A stretch of 64,000 nucleotides of DNA, from assembly GCA_001804785.1 (NCBI GenBank), contig MHBG01000073.1:1-64000 (forward strand). Reading direction: 5' to 3'. The notes under the pieces are model-generated. The model saw nothing but the letters and a program-made list of their open reading frames with translations. It was not told the origin of the DNA and did not search any database. The position numbers and the translations under genes were made by a program. This stretch comes from Lentisphaerae bacterium GWF2_45_14. GTDB lineage: Bacteria; Verrucomicrobiota; Lentisphaeria; Victivallales; GWF2-45-14. Below, piece by piece: positions 17,157 through 24,915 of this stretch. Positions within the stretch are counted from its first letter, which is position 1. Each line of letters starts with the position of its first letter.

Positions 17157-17585
17157 ATGAAAAAAATTCTCATAATGGCGTTCATGACGGCGCTGTCCCT
17201 GCTGGCCAGCGGGGATAACCGCCGTCTGATGGCTGAAAGGGTAAAGGAGCTTCAGGAGCTCAATCGCCAGGTATTGGAAAAAATCAAGGGCCTTGAGCAG
17301 TACAGCGGCAAAGATATCTACGTCAAGGTGAGAGTCGTCCAGAAACCTGACGGAAGCTCCGTGGCTATCGTCGATAAAATATCTATTGACAAAATAGAAT
17401 TGGACCCTGCCGATGTCGCCGGGAAGGTGCTTTATCTTAAGGGTACTGTATCTAAATCATTGGATGACAGTGTATTCAAGCTTGACCTTGAACACGTTTT
17501 GCCCGAAGAAGGTGATGCGGCAGCGGGAAAATCGGGCGCTGAAGCGTCAAAGAAAAATCAAAAGGAAGGCAACGGTAAAAAATGA
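17157..17585 (+). CDS. Small exported protein, unknown function
   Basis: A 142-residue protein starting MKKILIMAFM with a signal peptide to about residue 19. A helical, probably coiled-coil segment (RRLMAERVKELQELNRQVLE) follows, then a beta-rich domain (VKVRVVQKPDG, VAIVDKISIDKIEL) and a Lys/Glu-rich tail. An upstream ATG at 17145 is possible, but the start at 17157 gives a standard signal peptide with GGA upstream. It overlaps the next gene by four bases (ATGA). No family is recognised; its position suggests a periplasmic helper of the repeat-protein/CsgG-like system. Confidence 0.65.
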   Translation: MKKILIMAFMTALSLLASGDNRRLMAERVKELQELNRQVLEKIKGLEQYSGKDIYVKVRVVQKPDGSSVAIVDKISIDKIELDPADVAGKVLYLKGTVSKSLDDSVFKLDLEHVLPEEGDAAAGKSGAEASKKNQKEGNGKK

Positions 17586-18391
17586 TGATTAGACGAATTA
17601 TTTTTCTTCTGGCGCTGGTATTGACTCTTTCGTCTGCCATGGCGGACAGTAAGAAGCTCAATTCTGTTAATTGCGCCAGAGTGCTCGCCGAGCGAAGCAT
17701 AGTCGAAACTGTTTATGGCGTTAAAATTCGCTTTATCGAGGAGGTTACAGATCTCAGTGAGGGCAATTTTCTCGGCACCACAGAGACGAAGACGGGAAAG
17801 CGCGCCATAAAAGGGATAGAGTTTATGGAGAAGTATGATCCGAAGACGGACATCGCTCAGGTCACCGCCATTCTGAAGCTTAAAAGGATAGCCGATATAG
17901 TCGATATGGAAAAGTTTCAGCTGGACAAGTTTCCCAATAAGGCTGTACGCAGAACGGCGTTCGCATCGTCAACCCCTGCGAATGCGAAGAAGCTGGCCGC
18001 TCTCAGGGCCGCGGAGCTAGACGCCTACAAAAATCTCTACAAGAAAATCGGGGGCTTTACTCTCGAAAGTCAGAGCAAGGTGGAAAACTTTGTTCTGAAG
18101 TCGGATGTGGTCAAGTCTACGGTTGTCGGCGCACTTATGGGCGCTGAATATATGGGCTTTGCCTGGGACGGCAAAGGCGACAGTGCCGAGGCTGTAGTGA
18201 AGGTTCGCCTCAATCTCCGTGAGCTTTCTGAAATGCTTGGAGAAAAGATAATCGACTATGATGGCGAATATGTCGAGGCCGAGGGCAGGGCGGCGCAGGC
18301 TGATATGGTCGCTTCTCAAAAGAAAAGCCCGGATAAGCCAGGGAAAGTAACGACCGACGTCATAGAGGGTAATATCGAGGTAATGCCCTAG
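17582..18391 (+). CDS. Exported LPP20-like domain protein
   Basis: A 269-residue protein with signal peptide (cleavage near AMADSK). Residues about 130-225 show the LPP20/FlgP-type pattern: LAALRAAELDAYKNLYKKIGGFTLESQSKVENFVL-type helix-strand (shown here only in outline), then SDVVKSTVVGALMGAE and a valine-rich strand AVVKVRLNL. LPP20-domain proteins include Helicobacter Lpp20 and Vibrio FlgP, envelope proteins of which the latter forms part of the outer-membrane flagellar disk. Here there is no lipobox Cys, so it would be soluble in the periplasm. Its start overlaps the preceding stop. The N-terminal 110 residues are not recognised. Whether it serves the flagellum or the neighbouring fibre-like system is open. 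Confidence 0.65.
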   Translation: MMIRRIIFLLALVLTLSSAMADSKKLNSVNCARVLAERSIVETVYGVKIRFIEEVTDLSEGNFLGTTETKTGKRAIKGIEFMEKYDPKTDIAQVTAILKLKRIADIVDMEKFQLDKFPNKAVRRTAFASSTPANAKKLAALRAAELDAYKNLYKKIGGFTLESQSKVENFVLKSDVVKSTVVGALMGAEYMGFAWDGKGDSAEAVVKVRLNLRELSEMLGEKIIDYDGEYVEAEGRAAQADMVASQKKSPDKPGKVTTDVIEGNIEVMP

Positions 18392-18409
18392 TTTTTTATA
18401 GGTGCTCAA

Positions 18410-19237
18410 ATGTATCGCAGAATTTTCATATCATCTGTTCTTGCATTCTGGCTTCTTCCTTCGGTCAGCTGTCTGGCCGAATCCTACGAGAAGCTGGACA
18501 AGAAAATTGTAGACGCCTACAACTCCGAACCAAAGCGGATGCAGGATGTCTATGTCTATGCCATGCAGATTCTTGAGCGGACGCGTCTTGATAACTCAGA
18601 CGACTCTTCCCAGTGGGAGGATAAGGCGCAGAAGCTTGTTACCGTCGCGGCCTATGGTGAAACAGACCGCGCCATAGATAATAAGGACTACCGCGAGGCA
18701 TACGTCTGGGCGATGCGCGGGATTACCAACGGCGCGTCGCGCGGAGAGATTGACGGAGTGACGATGAAACAGGTTTACGACGCACTGAAGGACCTAGCCG
18801 ACAAGCTTGCCCGAGAGCCCGTTGTAAAGGAAATGAAGTACGGCAAAACCATGCAGGAAGTTCTTGATTACCGGAAGGTGCGCAAGTCAAGCGATTACCT
18901 TCCGCGCGACAAAAAAGACGTTGCCGGTCGACCTGAAATTAAGGAGAAAAATTATCAGCTTCTGGAAGGCCCCTCACAGGATTCGAGCGGGAATCTTTAC
19001 GTTAAAGTAAAATACGATTTCGGCGCGATTATAACGATACGGTATTATGTAAAGCGCGGCTGGAAAAATATTAATCTGCCGGATGCTTCAGCGGATGCCC
19101 CTTATTATTTGTCGTGGCAGGAGTGCGCTGACGCGAACGCGGATATATCGAAGTTGAGGAATGCGCCGGAGCCAGTCAGGAAAAAAGATCCGGGAAAGAA
19201 GCTTTATTTTGAAGAGGCGAAGCCTTCCGAATTATAA
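18410..19237 (+). CDS. Exported protein, unknown function
   Basis: A 275-residue protein with a signal peptide (to about residue 24, SCLAES). Residues 25-150 are largely helical, with a MQDVYVYAMQILERT segment and many charged residues. The second half is mixed, with a strand-rich part (NLYVKVKYDFGAIITIRYY) and a basic, Pro-rich tail. A Cys in the signal region is not placed as a good lipobox. ATG at 18410 follows AGG and lies 18 bases after the LPP20-like gene. I do not recognise a family. Context puts it in the exported-protein cluster. Confidence 0.6.
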   Translation: MYRRIFISSVLAFWLLPSVSCLAESYEKLDKKIVDAYNSEPKRMQDVYVYAMQILERTRLDNSDDSSQWEDKAQKLVTVAAYGETDRAIDNKDYREAYVWAMRGITNGASRGEIDGVTMKQVYDALKDLADKLAREPVVKEMKYGKTMQEVLDYRKVRKSSDYLPRDKKDVAGRPEIKEKNYQLLEGPSQDSSGNLYVKVKYDFGAIITIRYYVKRGWKNINLPDASADAPYYLSWQECADANADISKLRNAPEPVRKKDPGKKLYFEEAKPSEL

Positions 19238-19255
19238 GGAATAGGAGTGGGAAAA

Positions 19256-19948
19256 ATGAAGAGGAATATTATATCTCTATTCGTAATGTTGTCGGCAGCT
19301 GGTCTTGCCGGTGAAAATGTTATAAGCAACGTCCGTGAGAATGTTGTAAATATCCAGGACTCCGGTTCTTCGGTCAACAGCGGCATAAGCCTTGGCGATA
19401 AATCATCCGAGAGCGGAATGATTAAGGGAAATGGGGAAAGAGCATCTGTAAAAAGGGAAATAGCGTCGTTTGATTCTATCAGCGTTTCCGGTGCATTTAT
19501 CGTCAATATTGAAATAACTTCCGGCACGAAAATGGAACTCGAAATAACCTCAGACTCGAATATCGCTGACTGTATAGGGACAGATGTCGAAAATGGAATC
19601 CTTACAATTTCCACGTCTAAATCCTATTCATCAGAAAATCCCGTGTCGTTCAATATAAAGTTATCTTCACTGAAAAATATTGCCTGCGGCGGCGCATGCA
19701 AAGTTACAATTTCAGGGAAAACGGAGAACCTTTCCGTGGAGCTGAGGGGCGCATCTAAACTCAGCGCTTTGGGACTTGATGCCGCGAATTTAGTGATTGA
19801 AGCAGGCGGGGCTTCCCATGCTGAAGTGTCTGCATCAAAAAGTCTTACGGTTAATGGCTCCGGTGCGGCGAAGGTGCTGTACAAGGGGACAGCCTCAAAA
19901 ATAACGAAGGAACTCAGCGGCGCGTCGTCGCTGGTTAATATGGAATAG
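19256..19948 (+). CDS. Exported repeat + GIN-domain (DUF2807-like) protein (candidate C)
   Basis: A 230-residue protein with signal peptide (near AGLAGE). It then carries one copy of the cluster's repeat signature (NVRENVVNIQDSGSSVNSGI). From about residue 60 it has a DUF2807 (auto-transporter adhesin head GIN) domain: the opening FDSISVSGAFIVNIEITSG, then short right-handed beta-helix rungs with GGACKVTISGK, LRGASKLSAL and the closing GAAKVLYKGTASKI. DUF2807 domains occur in exported surface proteins. Start chosen at ATG 19256 with AGGAG upstream; an upstream GTG is less likely. The join of the repeat motif to a beta-helix adhesin domain suggests a cap, anchor or nucleator of the fibre made by the other two repeat proteins, in analogy with CsgB; this is inference. 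Confidence 0.72.
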   Translation: MKRNIISLFVMLSAAGLAGENVISNVRENVVNIQDSGSSVNSGISLGDKSSESGMIKGNGERASVKREIASFDSISVSGAFIVNIEITSGTKMELEITSDSNIADCIGTDVENGILTISTSKSYSSENPVSFNIKLSSLKNIACGGACKVTISGKTENLSVELRGASKLSALGLDAANLVIEAGGASHAEVSASKSLTVNGSGAAKVLYKGTASKITKELSGASSLVNME

Positions 19949-19964
19949 AAGGAATAGGTTTAAT

Positions 19965-21152
19965 ATGAGAAGTTTGCTGGTTTTTCTGATGGTATTTACT
20001 GCGTATCTTCTTTATGCCGAGGGTGAAGTAGAGGTTGTGGGGCGCGGCTCCGGAAATCCTGATACCGCCCGTGAGCTTGCGCTTGCCGATGCGTTGCGGA
20101 ACGCAGTGAGGCAAGGAGCGGGGGTTGATATTCTCAGCGAGAGCAAGGTACAGAATTTTCAGATGGAATATGACCGCGTGATGACGTCTTCATTCGGTTA
20201 TGTTGAGGATTACGAAATCATATCGCAGAATTATGACAAGGCAAAGAGCGAATACACCGTGAAGCTCAAGGCGAAGGTCTCGAAGGGCAGTCCTCAGATG
20301 GATAAGGTGCTCGCGCTCAGGCTCCTCGTGAGGAGGATGCAGTCGCCGCGCGTAATCGTTGAGTGTAAAGAAGATATAGCAGGCGAAGGTTTCTCTGGGG
20401 ATGGAGCCTTGACTGCCGCCTTACTTGAGGAAATGGCCCAGAAAACAGGCTTTGAAATATTCAAGGAATCGACAATAAAAGCGAGAGACGATAAGGAGGC
20501 GTTGAGGGCTGAGCTTCTCGGTGATGACTTCGAGTCGAAGGTAAAAAGGGCAGGGATTCAGAGTACTTCAGATTTCAAGATAATAGCGAAGGTCAAGGGC
20601 CAGGTCGGTCAGATGAAAGAGCCCTTTCCTGACGTGAAGGTCAGGGATGTCGCGCTGGGTGTTGACCTTCAGGCTGTCTGGGCCGATACCGGAGAAGTCG
20701 CAGCTACGGTATCTCTCCCAACCACTTACCACAAGGGAGAAAGCCAGATGAGTCTCCCCTTTGATATGCCTCAGCAGCTTGTAAGGCACTACCTTCTCAC
20801 AATGCTTTCCGGCTCGGAACCGGCGTTTAAGGACAACAATGCGTACAATCTCTTTCGCCGCATTATCGCCAAGTGGATAACGGAACTTGATCTGGGCGCG
20901 AAGGTACAGCTCGAATTTAAGCAGATTGACAAGGATAGTCTCAATAAATTAATGGCTGCACTTGAGAAAACACCGTCCATATCCTATGTCTGGCGTAGAG
21001 AATTTGATAGAAGGCTTTTTTCCATAGTCGAGGTCGAGACAAGGCTCACTCCTGAGCAGCTCGAGGATGCAGTCCTTAAGAATACGAACGGCAAATACGT
21101 TACCGAGACGGCCACAAAGCGTCGTCTGCGTTTCTCACCTGTAAAAAAATAA
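19965..21152 (+). CDS. Exported FlgT_N/LPP20-like protein
   Basis: A 395-residue exported protein (signal peptide to about residue 18). Residues 20-110 follow the FlgT N-terminal/LPP20 pattern: EVEVVGRGSGNPDTARELAL, ALRNAVRQGAGVDILSESKV, then SFGYVEDYEIISQNYD and YTVKLKAKVS. The middle part (about 115-260) has a TolB/FlgT-M-like alternation of strands and helices (RVIVECKEDI, FEIFKESTIK, FKIIAKVKGQVG). The C-terminal 130 residues are unassigned. In Vibrio, FlgT builds the H ring around the basal body, but related proteins occur in non-flagellar envelope operons. It starts 17 bases after the GIN-domain gene. It shares the cluster's direction, so I treat it as part of that system while noting the flagellar alternative. 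Confidence 0.65.
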   Translation: MRSLLVFLMVFTAYLLYAEGEVEVVGRGSGNPDTARELALADALRNAVRQGAGVDILSESKVQNFQMEYDRVMTSSFGYVEDYEIISQNYDKAKSEYTVKLKAKVSKGSPQMDKVLALRLLVRRMQSPRVIVECKEDIAGEGFSGDGALTAALLEEMAQKTGFEIFKESTIKARDDKEALRAELLGDDFESKVKRAGIQSTSDFKIIAKVKGQVGQMKEPFPDVKVRDVALGVDLQAVWADTGEVAATVSLPTTYHKGESQMSLPFDMPQQLVRHYLLTMLSGSEPAFKDNNAYNLFRRIIAKWITELDLGAKVQLEFKQIDKDSLNKLMAALEKTPSISYVWRREFDRRLFSIVEVETRLTPEQLEDAVLKNTNGKYVTETATKRRLRFSPVKK

Positions 21153-21189
21153 ACATCACAAAAAATAAAATGACAAGGAGAACAAATCC

Positions 21190-21552
21190 ATGCGGAAAAT
21201 TTTTATTTCTGCAACCGCCGGAATCACGTTACTGATGATTCTCACCGGATGCTTTTCGGCCCCGGCCGGAATAGCGGCCTCAACAATGCCGATAACATCC
21301 AAGGACAGCTACACCATCGTGAGAAGGAATGCCGAAGGCTCTGACTGGCGGGTAGTCCTGCTGGGAATTCCGCTCGGTCCGCTGAGTGCACATGATGCCC
21401 TTGAAGACGCCAAGAAACAGAACAATGCGGATGCACTTGTAAACGTGACAGGAGAGAACAGATATAAGTTTTTCCTGCTTCTATGGACAGAGCAAATGAT
21501 AATACAAGGCGATGCAATCAAATTCCGTGTCGCAGGCGAAGATGTTGAATAA
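21190..21552 (+). CDS. Small lipoprotein, paralogue pair member 1
   Basis: A 120-residue lipoprotein: the signal sequence ends in LTGC (Cys 21). The mature part holds the block MPITSKDSYT, then LLGIPLGPLSAHDALEDAKKQNNADALVNVT, and ends in IKFRVAGEDVE. The same blocks occur in the next gene (TPITSKDTYT, LGVIPLGPQSPSRYARDNAI, GNALIEVT, IKFERKGADIE), so the two arose by tandem duplication. The general plan (short lipoprotein, GADALINV-type motif) resembles TRL-like proteins of unknown role. AAGGAG precedes the ATG at 21190. Confidence 0.75.
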   Translation: MRKIFISATAGITLLMILTGCFSAPAGIAASTMPITSKDSYTIVRRNAEGSDWRVVLLGIPLGPLSAHDALEDAKKQNNADALVNVTGENRYKFFLLLWTEQMIIQGDAIKFRVAGEDVE

Positions 21553-21573
21553 CTGATTTACGAGAGGCTGATA

Positions 21574-21930
21574 ATGAAAAAAATACTAATAGTTTTTTGT
21601 GCGGCGGCGCTGCTTGCAGTTACCGGTTGTACGAGCATGATTACAATGGCTCCGTCGTCGACCCCGATAACGTCTAAAGATACCTACACCAAGCTAGGGC
21701 CTACAGTCGGCAGAGCTGCCTGTGTAATCATCTTAGGGGTAATTCCGCTCGGTCCGCAGAGTCCTTCCAGGTATGCCAGGGATAATGCAATCGAAAATAA
21801 GGGCGGAAACGCCTTGATAGAAGTAACACAGGAGTATAATGTAATGAATCTTCTCGTCGTTCAGTTTTCTTGGACGAAGGTAGAAGGAGTAGCTATAAAA
21901 TTTGAACGCAAAGGAGCAGACATAGAGTAA
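21574..21930 (+). CDS. Small lipoprotein, paralogue pair member 2
   Basis: A 118-residue lipoprotein with lipobox VTGC (Cys 19), paralogous to the gene 21 bases upstream over its whole length. The shared features are the P-I-T-S-K-D-x-Y-T opening, the LGxIPLGP segment and the closing I-K-F-x-x-x-G-x-D-[VI]-E. The third lipoprotein gene begins two bases after its stop, so these are one operon. Function unknown. Confidence 0.75.
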   Translation: MKKILIVFCAAALLAVTGCTSMITMAPSSTPITSKDTYTKLGPTVGRAACVIILGVIPLGPQSPSRYARDNAIENKGGNALIEVTQEYNVMNLLVVQFSWTKVEGVAIKFERKGADIE

Positions 21931-21932
21931 TT

Positions 21933-22520
21933 ATGAAAAGATTCAAAGCCCCCCTCTTTTTTGCCGTCATATTGTTGGCGGCCGGATGTAACTCGACTTT
22001 CATGCCGTCGGCAGATCCGAACATGTCGGATCTGACTCAGTCTCAGACACAGGAAATATCCAAGCGGAAAATTCATGTTCCGTGCAGGGTTGAGGTCCAT
22101 TGTGATGACAGTCTGGTCGGACAGCGTGATTCGCTTTTCTTTACAAACTATTATTACTACCCTCTCAAAGCTATATTGACTAACAGCTTCCGGAGCGCGG
22201 CCTATCAGGTCTTCGACCAAGCGGGCGGTGAAGTCATAGATGCCTTTACTATCCATGTGTCGGTTCCTGAATCGAACCTTGACGTGGCTTGGGGAAAGGC
22301 CAACTATACTTTGCAGATAATAGTTCGCTTTGACGAACCCGGTGAAAAGAAGATTACCGCTTTTTCGGTTACCAAAAGCGCCCAGGTGCCGTTCATGGAT
22401 GGAAACAAAGTACCGGAGGCCGTATACAATACCTGTCGCGATGCGGCTTTTGAAGCTGTTCAGCAGATGCTGAAGAGCCCTAAGCTCTGGGCGACAATAA
22501 AACGATTTGAAGACCGCTGA
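21933..22520 (+). CDS. Lipoprotein, unknown function
   Basis: A 195-residue lipoprotein (LLAAGC, Cys 19). After a polar linker the body is a mixed alpha/beta domain with IHVPCRVEVHC, SFRSAAYQVFDQAGG, TLQIIVRFDEPG and a C-terminal helix. It has the general look of small outer-membrane-associated lipoproteins that probe assembly, such as YajG or LptE, without a convincing motif for either. It starts two bases after the preceding stop. Confidence 0.65.
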   Translation: MKRFKAPLFFAVILLAAGCNSTFMPSADPNMSDLTQSQTQEISKRKIHVPCRVEVHCDDSLVGQRDSLFFTNYYYYPLKAILTNSFRSAAYQVFDQAGGEVIDAFTIHVSVPESNLDVAWGKANYTLQIIVRFDEPGEKKITAFSVTKSAQVPFMDGNKVPEAVYNTCRDAAFEAVQQMLKSPKLWATIKRFEDR

Positions 22521-22547
22521 TAATAAAAAAATGGGGGAGATTGGATT

Positions 22548-22853
22548 ATGAAAAACTTAACGTTTGCCGCCGTATTTGCGGGAGTTTTTGTCTTTGCCGG
22601 CATAGGGTTCTACAGCTATGCCAGTAATGGAGGTGGAGCACCGAATATAACGCCGTCTATTACAACCTCGCGTTTTTTGATGTTCGGCGCGCCATATACA
22701 GTAAAAAGCGAACTTAAGGGCGAAGCCGCGTCTTCCGAAAGCGGAGTTTTCCGGATAGACACTTATACCGGCAAAGTCTGGGTATTGCGTACTATGAAGG
22801 CCGAAGACGGCCAATCCGTTCAGAAGTGGCAGCTTATCGAGGACAACAACTGA
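22548..22853 (+). CDS. Small exported or membrane-anchored protein
   Basis: A 101-residue protein with a hydrophobic N-terminus (about residues 3-25), either a signal peptide or a membrane anchor. A Gly/Pro/Thr-rich spacer follows, then a small C-terminal domain with FRIDTYTGKVWVLRT, a pattern like one blade of a beta-propeller or a tip domain. GGGGGAG precedes the ATG. It is the last gene of the exported-protein cluster; its stop lies six bases from a displaced copy of the rlmN 3' end. Confidence 0.6.
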   Translation: MKNLTFAAVFAGVFVFAGIGFYSYASNGGGAPNITPSITTSRFLMFGAPYTVKSELKGEAASSESGVFRIDTYTGKVWVLRTMKAEDGQSVQKWQLIEDNN

Positions 22854-22856
22854 TTC

Positions 22857-22916
22857 AGATCAACTCTTTTTCTTCAGCTGCGCGGCCCTGAGCTGGCCGC
22901 ACGCGGCTGATTCGGA
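22857..22916 (-). repeat. Displaced copy of the rlmN 3' end (left direct repeat)
   Basis: Sixty bases match 23875-23934 at 56 positions. Read on the reverse strand the copy still encodes the RlmN C-terminus (AACGQLRAAQLKKKS and stop). Of the four differences three are silent and one changes Lys to Glu. It is separated from the intact gene by the 1-kb insert carrying the MORN-like gene. Confidence 0.85.
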
Positions 22917-22981
22917 TGTCAATACCTGCTTCCTTTATTCCAGAAACTGGGAAATCCAAAATCTATACAGCATCAGTTATC

Positions 22982-23770
22982 CTAGATGTCCTCTTCTTCT
23001 AGATAGAATATAGAAGAAGATTCTTTTATAGATTCTATGGCTTCTCCCAAAGAAATTATTTGATTGTCTTTTAACCTTTTTGCCAAAACCACGATTCCAT
23101 TTTTAAATTCCAGCCATATCCCGTAACTTACAAAAGTTCCATCCCATAAATCTCCATCTTTATATATGCCTTTTGCTAACAAGTGGCTTGACGAATCATA
23201 CCACAGAGCCTCCCCATCAGGCTCACCCTGCTGATTATAGTTTATGTTATATCTCACATTTTGATTTTTATAATATTTGATATCATGGCCAACCGTTTTA
23301 CCATCTTTATAATAAGTTATAGATCTTCTATTCCCATTTGAATACCATGTCTCAGCCAATCCATCCAGCAAACCATCTTTATAATGACCCCTTTCCCACA
23401 ATTTTCCTTGTGAACTGTAGGATTCAAAAAGGCCATTTTTCTTCCCACCTAGATAATAAACATCAATATCTTTTATCCCATCCGGATAATATTTTATAAA
23501 TCTTCGCGGTGTTTTAAAAAAGAATCTATTTTGCGGCTTCTCTTTTCCGCCATACACATCATATATAGCTTCGGAATAAAACCATATAAATTCACTTCTG
23601 CACCGTAAAAATTCATAGGGTTCATACACGACATACATGATTTTGCCTAATCCTACACGTTCAGATAATGGCAACAGTATTGGGTATAATAAAAGATACA
23701 TTAGTATAACAGCAAAAGAATAGATTAGAATTCGGCTCTGCTTATAAAATTGTGTAAATGGTAAATTCAT
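22982..23770 (-). CDS. Membrane-anchored MORN-variant (YwqK-like) repeat protein
   Basis: A 262-residue protein with an N-terminal membrane segment (about residues 12-35) and, from about residue 95, repeated MORN-variant units. Examples are GGKKNGLFESYSSQGKLWERG, DGLLDGLAETWYSNGNRRS and DGKTVGHDIKYYKNQNVRYN; this is the pattern of the YwqK family, often labelled antitoxin component. Base composition is much richer in A+T than the neighbours, with Lys and Tyr from AAA and TAT codons, so recent acquisition is likely. It lies between two near-identical copies of the rlmN 3' end, as if inserted there. ATG at 23770 follows AAAGG. The biochemical role of YwqK proteins is not settled. Confidence 0.75.
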   Translation of the reverse strand: MNLPFTQFYKQSRILIYSFAVILMYLLLYPILLPLSERVGLGKIMYVVYEPYEFLRCRSEFIWFYSEAIYDVYGGKEKPQNRFFFKTPRRFIKYYPDGIKDIDVYYLGGKKNGLFESYSSQGKLWERGHYKDGLLDGLAETWYSNGNRRSITYYKDGKTVGHDIKYYKNQNVRYNINYNQQGEPDGEALWYDSSSHLLAKGIYKDGDLWDGTFVSYGIWLEFKNGIVVLAKRLKDNQIISLGEAIESIKESSSIFYLEEEDI

Positions 23771-23827
23771 ATTGATACCTTTTTATATGCGCTTAGCTCC
23801 TAATCTGGAGTACTTTATAGGTTTCGT

Positions 23828-23850
23828 CCGGGGTGATGACGGCACCCCGG
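23828..23850 (-). terminator. Hairpin downstream of rlmN
   Basis: CCGGGGTG at 23828-23835 pairs perfectly with CACCCCGG at 23843-23850 across a 7-base loop, 28 bases past the rlmN stop. No clear T-run follows on either strand, so termination activity is uncertain. Confidence 0.35.
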
Positions 23851-23874
23851 CGCGGTATTCGGATTTGTTAAATA

Positions 23875-23934
23875 AGATCAACTCTTTTTCTTCAGCTGCG
23901 CGGCTCTAAGCTGGCCGCACGCAGCTGATTTGGA
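23875..23934 (-). repeat. Current rlmN 3' end (right direct repeat)
   Basis: The partner of the copy at 22857-22916. It includes the active rlmN stop at 23878-23880 and the codons for the catalytic C-terminal Cys. Confidence 0.85.
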
Positions 23935-24915
23935 CGAGCCTTTCTCGGTTCGGCGCGTAAACTGAATTCCGTTACGTGCGAGGATTGCCTCGAATTTTCC
24001 TATTGTTTCTTCCTTCGGTCTTGAGAATTTCGGAGAGCCTATTTCGTTATATGGAATCAAATTTACTTTAGCGTGATGGGTTCGTGCCAGTTTTGAAAGT
24101 GCGACCGCATCGTTGGAACTGTCGTTAATTCCTTTAAGCATCGTATATTCAAAGGTTACCATCCGCCCGACGTTTTCCCTATAAGTATCGCATGCTTTAA
24201 GTATTTCGGATATGGGCCGACGGAACTTGTCGGGGATAAGTTTTTCTCTGATTTTATCATCTGCCGCGTGAAGCGAGAGAGCAAGATTGAACTGTTTCCG
24301 GAGTCTTGCCAGTTCGAGTATGCCTTTAGTCCATCCGCTGGTCGAGACTGTTATTCTTCTAGGGGAGAGTGAGAAGCGGTCCGAATCGACGAGAGTGAGA
24401 AGCGCGGCTGAAAGATTTTCGAAGTTGAGGAGTCCCTCGCCGATGCCCATAAACACTATGTTGTCGGGAGCTTTTCCGGCTGTCTCACAGGTTAGAAGGA
24501 ACTGCTCAATTATTTCGCCGGCCTTGAGATTTCGTTCCAGTCCATTTTTCCCACTTGCGCAGAAGCGGCATTGGACGGGACAGCCTACCTGTGAGCTCAA
24601 GCAGAAGGTGATCCTTTCGCGGGAAGGGATTATTACGGACTCAATGAATTTGCCGTCGGAAAGTTTTATCAGGAGTTTTTTTGTTCCGTCTTCGGCCTCG
24701 GATACTTCCTCAATTTTAGAGGAGGCGCATATGAAGTTTTCTGACAATGCGTCCCTCAGTTTTTTAGGGATATTTAGCATTTTTGCCGGGTCATCCACTC
24801 TTTTATTGAAAATCCAGTCGATGAGCTGTTTAGTTCTGAAGACTTCAAACCCATTTTCTGTTAGAAAGTGCTTTAGTGTTCCGGCGTCAGATAAGCAGAG
24901 GAATGGTTTCCGCAT
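23878..24915 (-). CDS. rlmN: 23S rRNA/tRNA (adenine-C2)-methyltransferase RlmN
   Basis: A 345-residue radical-SAM enzyme that methylates C2 of A2503 in 23S rRNA and A37 in some tRNAs. The iron-sulfur motif is CPVQCRFC (Cys 112, 116, 119) and the C-terminal methyl-carrier Cys is in SAACGQLRAAQ (Cys 333). FMGIGEGLLNFENL and SLHAADDKIREKL are further family blocks. I chose the ATG at 24915, with AAGGA eight bases upstream; a longer ORF adds 45 residues that are the neighbour's sequence in another frame. The first 29 bases overlap the end of the glycosyltransferase gene. The 3' end is one of two near-identical copies. Confidence 0.93.
   Translation of the reverse strand: MRKPFLCLSDAGTLKHFLTENGFEVFRTKQLIDWIFNKRVDDPAKMLNIPKKLRDALSENFICASSKIEEVSEAEDGTKKLLIKLSDGKFIESVIIPSRERITFCLSSQVGCPVQCRFCASGKNGLERNLKAGEIIEQFLLTCETAGKAPDNIVFMGIGEGLLNFENLSAALLTLVDSDRFSLSPRRITVSTSGWTKGILELARLRKQFNLALSLHAADDKIREKLIPDKFRRPISEILKACDTYRENVGRMVTFEYTMLKGINDSSNDAVALSKLARTHHAKVNLIPYNEIGSPKFSRPKEETIGKFEAILARNGIQFTRRTEKGSSKSAACGQLRAAQLKKKS

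Noticed and set aside
16396-17185. Long reverse-strand ORFs opposite the 99-base repeat gene
   Set aside because: They follow from the repeat structure of the plus-strand gene, have no ribosome-binding site, and read as hydrophobic low-complexity shadows.
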